This document shows positions 53,664 through 62,219 of a stretch of 64,000 nt of DNA, in pieces. The notes under the pieces were generated by a model that worked only from the letters and a program-made list of their open reading frames with translations, searched no databases and was not told the DNA's origin. Every line of letters starts with the position of its first letter. The first letter of the stretch is position 1. The position numbers and the translations under genes are program-made. Origin of the DNA: an uncultured Jannaschia sp. (lineage in GTDB: Bacteria > Pseudomonadota > Alphaproteobacteria > Rhodobacterales > Rhodobacteraceae); contig NZ_CANLTR010000003.1 of assembly GCF_947494055.1 (NCBI RefSeq), forward strand, positions 62,001 to 126,000, read 5' to 3'.

Positions 53664-54368
53664 TCAGATCAGCTTCCCCCGTGACGGCAAGACAGTCAGC
53701 GCGCCGATCACGACCGCCGCCGACACCGCGAACAGGCCGACGAGGTCGAACCCGTTCCGGACCAGAACCGCGATCAGCGCCCAGACGATCGCCAATCCGA
53801 AGGTGGCCCACGGCCGCGCCCGCAGGATCGCCACGCCGATGCAGAGCGCGAGGCTGAGCAGCACGATGGCCCAGCCCGTCGCGTCGAAGGGCGGGACGCC
53901 GTAGCCGGTCAGCAGCACGCCGAGCGAGACGCAGGCCGCCGCGCTGAGCCAGCCCGCATAAAGCCCGATGGGAGCGCCGAGCAGCCACCTGTCCCGCCGC
54001 GGCGCCCGCAGCAGCGCGACGAGCGCGGAGAGCAGCATCGCCCAGATCAGGATCGTGGCCCAGAGCGGCGAGACCGCAGCGACCGGCAGCCAGACCGCCC
54101 CGATTCCGAGGCTGACGATCAGCGGCCACCGTGTCGCATCCCAACCGGTATCTTCGATGCGCCGCCAGAGGCCGTAGCCCGCCATGACGATCAGCCAGAG
54201 ATAGATCACCCCCCAGATCGAGAAGGCATAGCCCGCCGGCAGGACCGGCGGGTCCATCATCTCAGTGGGGAATTGCGACGGATCGTATCCGCCGAAGCCC
54301 GGGTTCAGGAGCGGCGAGCCGGCGAAGGCCAGCGCGGCGAGAAGGACGAGAATGGCCTTGAGACGCAT
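53664..54368 (-). CDS. TspO/MBR-like membrane protein
   Basis: The 234-residue protein has about six to seven helices rich in tryptophan. The PPVLPAGYAFSIWGVIYLWLI motif resembles the TspO signature (PPxWxFxxVWxxLY). Classical TspO has about 158 residues and five helices; this is an extended relative seen in Rhodobacteraceae. TspO proteins bind tetrapyrroles or sterols. It is convergent with the SDR gene. Confidence 0.6.
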   Translation of the reverse strand: MRLKAILVLLAALAFAGSPLLNPGFGGYDPSQFPTEMMDPPVLPAGYAFSIWGVIYLWLIVMAGYGLWRRIEDTGWDATRWPLIVSLGIGAVWLPVAAVSPLWATILIWAMLLSALVALLRAPRRDRWLLGAPIGLYAGWLSAAACVSLGVLLTGYGVPPFDATGWAIVLLSLALCIGVAILRARPWATFGLAIVWALIAVLVRNGFDLVGLFAVSAAVVIGALTVLPSRGKLI

Positions 54369-54412
54369 GAGCCGGAGCTAGGCCGCGCGGTGGTCCCGGC
54401 GAGGTCCGCGCC

Positions 54413-55879
54413 TCACTCTGTCCACCGCACGCCGGTCAGGTCGTTCGCCTGCGTCGGCGCGTTCTCCCACAGACCTTCGATCCGCGCATCCGCCACGCCG
54501 GTCTTGGCGAGCTGGAACAGGTAGGCGTTCACGTAGTCCGAGGCGATCTTCTCCTGCGCTTCCCTTAGGATCGCGCTGCGTTCCACGGGCTCGGCTGTAG
54601 CCTCCAGCCGCGCCATCATGTCCTGGAAGTCCGGGTCGTCGTAGCCGAAATAATAGTCCGGCCGTCCGTAGATGTTGATGTCCATCGGCTCGGTATGGCT
54701 GACGATGGTGAGGTCGAAATCGTGGCCGTTGAACACCTGTTCAAGCCATTGCGCCCATTCGACGTTCGTCACCTCGGTCTCGATCCCCACGTCGCGCAAC
54801 TGGCTCGCCACGATTTCGCCGCCGCGCCGCGCGTAGGACGGGGGGGGCAGGGCGAGGTGCAGGGAAAGGTCGGATGCCCCGGCCTCGGACAGCAACTCCC
54901 GCGACCGCTCGGGGTCGTAGGCGGACATCCCGGTCAGGTCGACGTAATCGGGGTTGTGCGGCGCGAAATGCGTCCCGATCGGCGTGCCGTAGCCGAACAT
55001 CGCGCCGTCGATGATCGCCTGCCGGTCGATCGCATGGGCGATGGCCTTGCGCACGCGGATGTCTTTGACATTCGCGTTGTTGATGGCGAGGATCGTCTCG
55101 CCCTCGGTCGATCCGACGATGACCGAGAAGCGGGGATCGGCCTCGAAGCTGGCCAGCGTCTCGGGGGCCGGAAAGTTCGGGAATGCGTCGATGTCGCCCG
55201 CCATCATCGCGGCGAAGGCGGCGTTCGGATCGGAGATGAAGCGGAAGGTCGCGCTTTCGAGCGCGGGCGCTTCGCCCCAGTAATCGTCGTAGCGCGCGAG
55301 CGTCACGCTGTCGCCCTGCGCCCAGGTCTCGAACCGGAACGGGCCGGTGCCGACGGGGTCCGTGGCGTTGTTCTCGGCGCTCTCGGGCGCGACGATCACC
55401 GCGTCGCCCCAGGCGAGGTTGAAGGGAAGGTTGCCGTTAGGCTGTGTCAGCGTGATCCGAACGGTCGTCGGATCCAATGCCTCCACGCGCTCGATCCCCT
55501 CGAACAGGACCTTCTGCGCGTTCGTCGAGTCTTCCGCTCGCGCGCGGTCGAGGGCGAAGACCACGTCCTCGGCGTCCATCGTGGTGCCGTCGTGGAAGGT
55601 TACTTCGTCATGGAGATCGAACGTCCAGGTGAGCCCGTCCTCCGAAACCTCCCACCCGGTTGCCAGCAGCGGCTCGATCTGGCCGTCGCGCCCGAACCGC
55701 GTCAGCCCCTCGAACACGTTGGCATAGACCACCTCGTCGATCGCCGCCGCTGCGCCGGCCGTCGGATCGAGGTTCGGCGGCTCGAGCACCATGCCGATGG
55801 AGATGTCGGTCTGCTGCGCCATCGCGGACGTCGCCGTCGTCGCGAGGAGCATCAGCATGGCGGTGGTTCTGGTGAGCAT
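54413..55879 (-). CDS. ABC transporter substrate-binding protein, family 5
   Basis: The 488-residue periplasmic protein has a signal peptide (MLTRTTAMLMLLATTATSAMA, then QQ) and the SBP_bac_5 core: IDEVVYANVFEGLTRFG, LLATGWEVSEDGLTWTFDLHDEVTFHDG, RKAIAHAIDRQAII. Family 5 binds peptides, nickel or similar small molecules. No permease or ATPase gene is adjacent in the window. The M20 deacylase gene lies upstream on the same strand, which could mean a linked amide substrate. Confidence 0.88.
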   Translation of the reverse strand: MLTRTTAMLMLLATTATSAMAQQTDISIGMVLEPPNLDPTAGAAAAIDEVVYANVFEGLTRFGRDGQIEPLLATGWEVSEDGLTWTFDLHDEVTFHDGTTMDAEDVVFALDRARAEDSTNAQKVLFEGIERVEALDPTTVRITLTQPNGNLPFNLAWGDAVIVAPESAENNATDPVGTGPFRFETWAQGDSVTLARYDDYWGEAPALESATFRFISDPNAAFAAMMAGDIDAFPNFPAPETLASFEADPRFSVIVGSTEGETILAINNANVKDIRVRKAIAHAIDRQAIIDGAMFGYGTPIGTHFAPHNPDYVDLTGMSAYDPERSRELLSEAGASDLSLHLALPPPSYARRGGEIVASQLRDVGIETEVTNVEWAQWLEQVFNGHDFDLTIVSHTEPMDINIYGRPDYYFGYDDPDFQDMMARLEATAEPVERSAILREAQEKIASDYVNAYLFQLAKTGVADARIEGLWENAPTQANDLTGVRWTE

Positions 55880-55952
55880 GGGCGTCCCTCTCGTTCCCTC
55901 GGGCCACGTTAGGCGCGCGGCCCTTCGCCCGGCAAGTCGCGTCTGCCTGCCG

Positions 55953-57221
55953 TCACGCGAGGAGCGCGTGCAGCGCCAGCGCCATGACGCGCCCGCTGTC
56001 GACCATGTCGTCCACGCCGATCCACTCGTCCGGCTGATGCGCGAGATCGAGGATGCCGGGCCCGTAGGCGATGCAGTTCTTCAGCCGCCCGATCCGGTCG
56101 ATATGCTTCTGGTCGTAGGTGCCCGGCGAGACCACGAACTCCGCCTCTGTGCCCAGAACCTGCCGCACCGCGTCGCCCACCACCCGCACGACGGGCGCGT
56201 CCTCGGGCGTCATCGTCGGCTGCACCTCGAACAGGTCCTGGATCTCGTAGCGGAAGTCCGGGCGGCGCGCGCGGACCCGTTCCATCATCGCGGTCACCTC
56301 GGCCTTCACCTCGGCGATGTCCTCCTCCATCAGGAACCGACGGTCGATGGTCAGGGTGCACCGGTCGGGCACGCAGGCGGAGGGCAGGCCGGTGTAATCC
56401 GCCTCCTGCACCGGCTCGCCGCCGTGGATGGCGTTGAGGTTGAGGGTGGATTGCTTCGCCCCTTCCGGGACGACCGGCATCGCGGTACGCTTTCCGGCGA
56501 GGAGGGGGAACAGCGTCGCCTCCATCTCGTCGAGGACGGCGCCCATGTGGCGGACGGCGCAATCGCCGAGGAACGGCATCGAGCCGTGGGCGATGCGCCC
56601 CTGTGTCTCGATCTCCGCCCACCAGACGCCGCGATGGCCGAGGCAGATGCGGTCCTTGTTGAGCGGCTCGGGGATTATGACGTGCTGCACGCGGGCGGGG
56701 TCGAAGTGCCCATGCTCCGCGAGGTAGGCGACGCCGCCGTAGCCGCCCGATTCCTCGTCGGCGGTGGCCGAGATCTCGATGGCGCCGCGGAAATCGGGGC
56801 AGGCGGCGGCGAAGGCTTCGGCGGCGACGATGCTGGTGGCGAGCCCGCCCTTCATGTCGCAGGCCCCGCGTCCGTAGACGCGGCCGTCCGCAAGCTCCCC
56901 GCCGAACGGGTCGCGGCTCCAGCCCTCGCCCACGGCGACGACATCGTGGTGGCTGTTGAAATGGACGCATTCCCCTGCGCCGCGACCCTCCAGCCGGCAG
57001 ACGACGTTCCAGCGCGGGTGCCGGTCGCTATCGCCCAGCGCGCCTTCCGCACGGATCATCTCCACCTGCCAGCCCTGCTTTGACATCCGCTCGCCCACGA
57101 GGGCGCAGATGTCGCGGTAATGCCGCCCCGGCGGGTTCAAGGTCGGCACGCGGATGAGCTCCTGCGTCAGCGCGACCAGATCGTCCCGCCGCGCCTCGAT
57201 GTCCTGTAGCAGCCTGTCCAA
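55953..57221 (-). CDS. ArgE/DapE family (M20) deacylase
   Basis: The 422-residue zinc amidohydrolase has HFNSHHDVVAVGEGWSRDPF (metal His), GRGACDMKGGLA (bridging Asp), ATADEESGGYG (catalytic Glu pair) and HQPDEWIGVDDM (last metal His). The substrate is an N-acyl amino acid or similar amide. The start is chosen at TTG 57221, with GGAGG 5 nt upstream, giving (M)DRLLQDIEARRDDL, which fits related proteins. An ATG at 57281 would add 20 residues without a Shine-Dalgarno sequence. Confidence 0.85.
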   Translation of the reverse strand: MDRLLQDIEARRDDLVALTQELIRVPTLNPPGRHYRDICALVGERMSKQGWQVEMIRAEGALGDSDRHPRWNVVCRLEGRGAGECVHFNSHHDVVAVGEGWSRDPFGGELADGRVYGRGACDMKGGLATSIVAAEAFAAACPDFRGAIEISATADEESGGYGGVAYLAEHGHFDPARVQHVIIPEPLNKDRICLGHRGVWWAEIETQGRIAHGSMPFLGDCAVRHMGAVLDEMEATLFPLLAGKRTAMPVVPEGAKQSTLNLNAIHGGEPVQEADYTGLPSACVPDRCTLTIDRRFLMEEDIAEVKAEVTAMMERVRARRPDFRYEIQDLFEVQPTMTPEDAPVVRVVGDAVRQVLGTEAEFVVSPGTYDQKHIDRIGRLKNCIAYGPGILDLAHQPDEWIGVDDMVDSGRVMALALHALLA

Positions 57222-57360
57222 GCCGTCCTCCGTCAATTGTCCCGTGTCACCATGATGGCGGGCTTCGCCGGAGGCCACCATGCCCTTCCGACTGCCGGCT
57301 TGGACCTTCCGCTTTGCGCGGCTATCCTGTGGCGGACGCTGGCCCCGGGAAGGATAGACG

Positions 57361-57666
57361 CTGGACCTTATCGCCCCCCTGATCGCGCTCGTCGTCGCGG
57401 CGTGGTTCGTTCCGTGGCTGATCGGGTGCGGCCTGCCCGAAGGGGTGGGCTGGCTCGTCGTGAACGGTGCCCTCTCCACCCTCGTGCTGACGGCGATTTC
57501 CGGTGCGGGGTTCGTGTGGCTCTATGGTGCGGCGGGCGAAGCGGTGTGGCGCACGGCGCCGGGGTATTTCGCGACGCTCGCGCTGCGCTCCGCGCTGGTC
57601 TGGGCGCCGGTCATGGTGCTCTCGCTCGCGAACCTGCCGCGTCGCTGGACGAAGGTAGTCTGGTGA
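57361..57666 (+). CDS. Small three-helix membrane protein, possible CTG start
   Basis: A 101-residue hydrophobic protein of unknown family. Three helices are visible (LIAPLIALVVAAWFVPWLI; LVVNGALSTLVLTAISGAGFVW; TLALRSALVWAPVMVLSL), ending in a basic KVVW tail. The frame is closed by TAG at 57355. The only initiation site upstream of the first helix is CTG 57361, with GGGAAGGA 6 nt upstream. A GTG at 57445 would drop the first helix. The gene is followed, 22 bp later, by another small membrane protein. Confidence 0.55.
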   Translation: MDLIAPLIALVVAAWFVPWLIGCGLPEGVGWLVVNGALSTLVLTAISGAGFVWLYGAAGEAVWRTAPGYFATLALRSALVWAPVMVLSLANLPRRWTKVVW

Positions 57667-57688
57667 GCCGGGTCGGAACCGACGCGCG

Positions 57689-57949
57689 ATGATCGTGCTC
57701 CTGCGCCTCGTCCTGATGATCGCCGTCGGCCTGACGGTGATCGCCGTCTGCCTGTGGTTCTGGTATCGCGCCGGCGAGCGCGACCGGCTGGAGGCGGAGT
57801 GGGAACGGACCCGGCCGCCGCTGCCTCAGCACCGATATGTCCAGAACGGGCTCGACGACTACAAACCGCGACTGATGCGCCGCCTGATCTGGGGCGTCTA
57901 TGTCGCGCCGCTCTCGCTCCTCGCCCTTCTGGTTTGGACCTTCAACTAG
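57689..57949 (+). CDS. Small two-helix membrane protein
   Basis: An 86-residue protein of unknown family. A first helix (LLRLVLMIAVGLTVIAVCLWFWY) is followed by a charged segment (ERDRLEAEWERTRPPLPQ) and a second helix (LIWGVYVAPLSLLALLVW). It begins with ATG 57689, 22 bp after the three-helix protein, and is convergent with the ALDH16 gene. The PPLPQHRYVQNGLDDYKPRL turn looks conserved-like, but I do not recognise the family. Confidence 0.7.
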   Translation: MIVLLRLVLMIAVGLTVIAVCLWFWYRAGERDRLEAEWERTRPPLPQHRYVQNGLDDYKPRLMRRLIWGVYVAPLSLLALLVWTFN

Positions 57950-57958
57950 GTCCGGGGC

Positions 57959-60268
57959 TCAGGTCCCGAACGGAATCCAGATCGTCTGCACCTCGGTCCC
58001 GTTCTCGAGCCACGGGCGCGCGTCGGCCGCGTCCCAGTCCCGCCCATGCCCGTGATTGACCCAGGTCCGCTTCAGATCGGCGGCCGCCTCCCGTTCGATA
58101 GTCGCCGAGATATCGGCGGAGGAGAAGCTCCAGACCGCGTCCACGTCCATATGTCCTGCGGCCTGCGCGGCGAGTTCGGCATGGTCGCCGGTCAGGATGT
58201 TGACCACCCCCGCCGGCACATCCGACGTGTCGAGCACCTGATAGAGGTCGGTCGCCGTCAGCGGTGCCGTTTCCGGCGCGATCAGCACCAGCCGGTTGCC
58301 CGTCGAGAGCGCGGCGCCTACGATCTGCGCGAGGCCCAACAGCGGCGCCTCCTCGGCTGCGAAGGCCACGATCGTGCCGACTGGGCGATTGAGCGCAAGT
58401 GTCATCCCCGAGAGCGGCGTGCCGAGCGTGCGCCCGTCGTGCTTGTCCGCCCAGGCCGCCCAGCGGAACAGGTGCCGCACCGCGGCCTCCGCCTGGCGGT
58501 CGCCCCCGGTCTGCGCCGCGAGACGCGCGTCGAACTCGGCCGCGCGGGCGGCGAGATTCTCGGCGAGATAGTAGAGGATCTGCGCGCGCAGATGCCCCGT
58601 CGATCCGCTCCAACCCTTCGCGGCATTCGCCGCCTCGCCCGCGTTGCGCAGGTCCTTGCGGTTGGCGATGCCGACCTCGCCCACGACGCCCTGCGGTCCG
58701 GCGACGGCGCGCGTGTAGCCGCCATCGGGCCGCGCCTGCTTGCCGCCGACATACATCTTCGCCGTCCGGTCCACGACGTCCGCCGGTCCGCTCGCCGCCT
58801 CGAACCGCACGGGCGCCACGAGCTTCGGTCCGCGAACGGGGCGCAAATAAGCCTGCAAGCCCGCGACGCCACCCTCGCGCCCGAACCCGCTTTCCTTCAT
58901 GCCGCCGAAGGGCGCCGCCGCGTCGAGCATGTTCGCGCCGTTCACCCAGACCACGCCCGCGCGGATCTTCGGCGCGGTGTCGAGCGCCACGTCGATGTCC
59001 TGCGACCAGACGCTGCCGGCCAGCCCGTAGGCCGTGTCGTTGGCGAGCTGCACTGCCTCCGCCGGCGTGCGGAAGGTCGTCATGGCGAGGACGGGGCCGA
59101 ACACCTCCTCCTGCATCAGCGGATCGGCACCGTGCAGGTCGGTCACCAGCGTCGGCGGCAGGAAACAGCCCTCCGGCACGGTGCCGCGATGGACCCGGCC
59201 GGACGTCCGCGCCAGCAGCGCCTCGATCCGCGCCTTATGCTCCGCATGGACCAGAGCGCCCATGTCCACCGACTTGTCGAGTGGGTCGCCCACGCGGATG
59301 CGCCCCATGCGGTCCTTCAGCCGCGCGGTGAAATCGACCGCGATCCCCTCCTGCACGAGGAGCCGCGCACCCGCGCAGCAGACCTGTCCCCCGTTGAACC
59401 AGATCGCGTCGACCAGTCCCTCGATCGCGCCATCGATATCCGCGTCCTCGAAGACGACGTAGGGCGACTTGCCGCCGAGCTCGAGCGTCAGCCCGATGCC
59501 GCGCCCCGCCGTTTCCCGTCGCAGGATGCGACCGACCTCGGTCGAGCCGGTGAAGGCCAGCTTGTCGATCTCGGCGCCGGCCAGCGCAGCGCCAGTCGCC
59601 CCGTCGCCAGTCACGATGTTGACAACGCCCGCCGGCACGCCTGCGCCGTCGCAGATGTCGGCGAAGGCGAGGGCGGTGAGCGGGGTCCATTCGGCGGGCT
59701 TCAGGACGACCGTATTGCCCATGGCGAGCGCCGGCGCGACCTTCCAGGCCAGCATCAGGAGCGGGAAGTTCCACGGCACGATCTGCCCGCAGACGCCCCA
59801 GGGCTCGGCACCGGGCAGCGTCTCGCCGCGCAGCTCGGCATGTCCGGCGTGGTGATAGAAATGCCGCGCGGCCAGCGCCACGTCGATGTCGCGCGCCTCC
59901 CGGATCGGCTTGCCGGTGTCGAGCGTCTCGAGCACGGCAAGGAGCCGCGCGTGCTTCTGCAGCCCCCGCGCGATGGCATAGAGGATGCGCGCCCGGTCGT
60001 GGTCGGCGGTCGCGGCCCAGCCCGGCGCGGCCCGCCGCGCGGCGGCGACGGCCTCGGCGACGTCCGCCTCCGTCCCCTGTGTCACCTCCGCCAGCGTCGC
60101 GCCCGTCGCGGGGTTCGTCGTCGCGAAGGTCTGGCCCGCGTCACGGCGTGCGCCGTCGATATAATGCCCGAAGACCCGGTTCTGCGCGTCGAGCCAGGCA
60201 TCCGCCTCGGCGTGGCTCTCGGGCGCGGGGCCCCATTCCATGCTCTCGAAGATCTCCGCCACGCTCAT
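57959..60268 (-). CDS. Aldehyde dehydrogenase with C-terminal pseudo-domain, ALDH16 type
   Basis: The 769-residue protein is longer than usual ALDH (about 500). The first domain is complete: NAD-binding GQIVPWNFPLLMLAWK, catalytic Glu in LELGGKSP, catalytic Cys in FNGGQVCCAG, and EEVFGPV. Residues from about 500 repeat the fold (RPVGTIVAFAAEEAPLL, LIAPETAPLTA, DVPAGVVNILTGD) without a catalytic cysteine or glutamate. This is the ALDH16 architecture. It lies just downstream of deoC on the same strand, so acetaldehyde from deoxyribose is a plausible substrate (inferred). ATG 60268 is preferred over TTG 60286. Confidence 0.9.
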   Translation of the reverse strand: MSVAEIFESMEWGPAPESHAEADAWLDAQNRVFGHYIDGARRDAGQTFATTNPATGATLAEVTQGTEADVAEAVAAARRAAPGWAATADHDRARILYAIARGLQKHARLLAVLETLDTGKPIREARDIDVALAARHFYHHAGHAELRGETLPGAEPWGVCGQIVPWNFPLLMLAWKVAPALAMGNTVVLKPAEWTPLTALAFADICDGAGVPAGVVNIVTGDGATGAALAGAEIDKLAFTGSTEVGRILRRETAGRGIGLTLELGGKSPYVVFEDADIDGAIEGLVDAIWFNGGQVCCAGARLLVQEGIAVDFTARLKDRMGRIRVGDPLDKSVDMGALVHAEHKARIEALLARTSGRVHRGTVPEGCFLPPTLVTDLHGADPLMQEEVFGPVLAMTTFRTPAEAVQLANDTAYGLAGSVWSQDIDVALDTAPKIRAGVVWVNGANMLDAAAPFGGMKESGFGREGGVAGLQAYLRPVRGPKLVAPVRFEAASGPADVVDRTAKMYVGGKQARPDGGYTRAVAGPQGVVGEVGIANRKDLRNAGEAANAAKGWSGSTGHLRAQILYYLAENLAARAAEFDARLAAQTGGDRQAEAAVRHLFRWAAWADKHDGRTLGTPLSGMTLALNRPVGTIVAFAAEEAPLLGLAQIVGAALSTGNRLVLIAPETAPLTATDLYQVLDTSDVPAGVVNILTGDHAELAAQAAGHMDVDAVWSFSSADISATIEREAAADLKRTWVNHGHGRDWDAADARPWLENGTEVQTIWIPFGT

Positions 60269-60323
60269 ATCGTCTTTGCTTTCCAAATATCCCGGGGAGC
60301 GCGAGGGGCCGGCCCCTCGCGTC

Positions 60324-61280
60324 CTAACCTACGGCATGCCGGTAGGCCGCCGAATACCGCCCCGTCACCGCATGCTCCAGCTGCCGCTCGATATCGCCCA
60401 GCAACGACGAGGCGCCGAAGCGGAACAGGTCGGGGCGCAGCCAGCGGTCGCCCAGTTCGTCCTTCAGGAGCGCCAGATACGTTACCGCGTCCTTCGCCTT
60501 CGATACCCCACCCGCCGGCTTGTAGCCGACCTTGAAGCCCGACATCGACTCGTAGCCCCGGATCGCCCGCATCATGGTGAGGGAGACGGGCAGGGTGGCG
60601 TTGACGGACTCCTTGCCGGTGGACGTCTTGATGAAGTCGGCCCCCGCCATCATCGCGACGAAGCTCGCCTTCATCACGTTCTTCAATGGGCCGAGCTCGC
60701 CCGTCGCGAGGATCGCCTTCATGTGCGCGTCGCCGCAGGCCGCGCGCATCCGCGCCGTCTCGTCGTAGAGCGCGGTCCAGTCGCCCGTCAGCACGTGCCG
60801 GCGGGAGATGACGATGTCGATCTCGGTCGCCCCGGCGGCCACGCTCGCCTCGATCTCCTGCAGGCGCTGCGGAAACGGAGACAGCCCGGCGGGAAAGCCG
60901 GTGGAGACGGCGGCGACGGGTAGTCGCCCCTCCAATGCCTCGACCGCGACCGGCACCATCTCGTGATAGACGCAGACCGCGCCCACGGTGAGATCGGGCA
61001 GGCCGATCACATCGAGGATGTCGCCCCGCACCGGCGCGAGCGCCTTTGCGCAGAGCCGCCGCACGCGGCCCGGCGTGTCGTCCCCCGCGAGCGTCGTCAG
61101 GTCGATCATCGAGATCGCACGGGCGAGCCATGCCGTCTGCCAGTCCTTCTTGAGCGACCGGCGCGCGGCGATCCCGCCGGCACGCCGGATCGTGGCCGGC
61201 GTGTTCACGCGCACGGCCTCGACGATTGCGGGGTCGAAGGGCAGGCCCGCGTTGCGGGGAAGGTCGGTCGGATCGGTCAC
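60324..61280 (-). CDS. deoC: Deoxyribose-phosphate aldolase, eukaryote-like length
   Basis: The 318-residue class I aldolase splits 2-deoxyribose 5-phosphate into glyceraldehyde 3-phosphate and acetaldehyde. It has the Schiff-base lysine in FIKTSTGKE, plus MIDLTTLAGDDTPGRVRRLC and VGYKPAGGVSKAKDA. The length and the N-terminal extension (RRAGGIAARRSLKKDWQTAWL) match the long DERA type also found in animals. The start is GTG 61280. It is upstream of the ALDH16 gene by 55 bp. Confidence 0.93.
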   Translation of the reverse strand: MTDPTDLPRNAGLPFDPAIVEAVRVNTPATIRRAGGIAARRSLKKDWQTAWLARAISMIDLTTLAGDDTPGRVRRLCAKALAPVRGDILDVIGLPDLTVGAVCVYHEMVPVAVEALEGRLPVAAVSTGFPAGLSPFPQRLQEIEASVAAGATEIDIVISRRHVLTGDWTALYDETARMRAACGDAHMKAILATGELGPLKNVMKASFVAMMAGADFIKTSTGKESVNATLPVSLTMMRAIRGYESMSGFKVGYKPAGGVSKAKDAVTYLALLKDELGDRWLRPDLFRFGASSLLGDIERQLEHAVTGRYSAAYRHAVG

Positions 61281-61354
61281 GGGGCTCGGGTCACTCGCGG
61301 CTCGGCATTGGCCGGACGCTTGCACGGGGTCGGCGCGTTGGCAACCAGACGCGC

Positions 61355-62149
61355 CTAGTCGCGCTCGCGGATGATGGCGGCGAACCGGTCGAAGATCGCG
61401 CCGGAACCGCAGACGAGATGTCCGTCCTCGAGCATCGTCTGGCCCTCGCGCAAGGGCTCGACGAGGCCGCCCGCCTCGCGCACGATGACGATGCCCGCCG
61501 CGATGTCCCAGGGCTTCAGCCCGCGCTCCCAGTAGCCGTCGTAGCGCCCCGCGGCCACGTAGGCGAGGTCGAGCGACGCCGCACCCCATCGGCGGACGCC
61601 GGCGCAGACGGGCAGGATGCGCGCGAGATCCTGCAACGCGGCGGGCAGGTACTTGCCGCCGGCGAAGGGCAGGCCGGTCGCGTAGACCGTCTCGATCATC
61701 GAGGTGCGGCCCGAGACGCGCAGCCGGGTGCGGCCGTCGAGCCAGGCGCCGTTGCCCTTCTCGGCGTAGAAGAGCTCGTCCTTCACCGGGTCGTAGATCA
61801 CGCCGATCACGATCTCGCCCTTGTGCTCGAGCGCGATGGAGACGGCCCAGTGCGGCATGCCGTGCAGGAAGTTCGTTGTTCCGTCGAGCGGATCGACGAT
61901 CCAGCGGCGGGTCGGGTCCTTGCCTTCGACAGGCTCGGATTCCTCGCCCAGCCAGCCGTAATTCGGTCGCGCCTCGGTGAGGTCCTCGCGGATGATCTCC
62001 TCGGCGCGGCGGTCGGCGCGGCTGACGAAGTCGCCGGGGCCCTTGGCGGAGACCTGCAGGTTCTCGACCTCGCCGAAATCCTTCACGAGGCTGCGCCCGG
62101 CCTTCCGGGCGGCCTTGATCATCACGTTGAGGTTCGCGCTGCCCTGCAT
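61355..62149 (-). CDS. suhB: Inositol monophosphatase family protein
   Basis: The 264-residue Mg2+-dependent phosphatase has metal motif EESEP (residues near 70), WIVDPLDGTTNFLHGMPHWAVSIAL and LKPWDIAAGIVIVREAGG. SuhB-type proteins dephosphorylate inositol phosphates and may also act in rRNA transcription. It starts with ATG at 62149 and is 74 bp upstream of deoC on the same strand. Confidence 0.92.
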   Translation of the reverse strand: MQGSANLNVMIKAARKAGRSLVKDFGEVENLQVSAKGPGDFVSRADRRAEEIIREDLTEARPNYGWLGEESEPVEGKDPTRRWIVDPLDGTTNFLHGMPHWAVSIALEHKGEIVIGVIYDPVKDELFYAEKGNGAWLDGRTRLRVSGRTSMIETVYATGLPFAGGKYLPAALQDLARILPVCAGVRRWGAASLDLAYVAAGRYDGYWERGLKPWDIAAGIVIVREAGGLVEPLREGQTMLEDGHLVCGSGAIFDRFAAIIRERD

Positions 62150-62219
62150 GTCGTCGCTCCGCTTGGCGTCAGGCGGGGCGTGTAGCCGAGGCAGGCGGAA
62201 GGGGCCACCCCCGGCGGGA

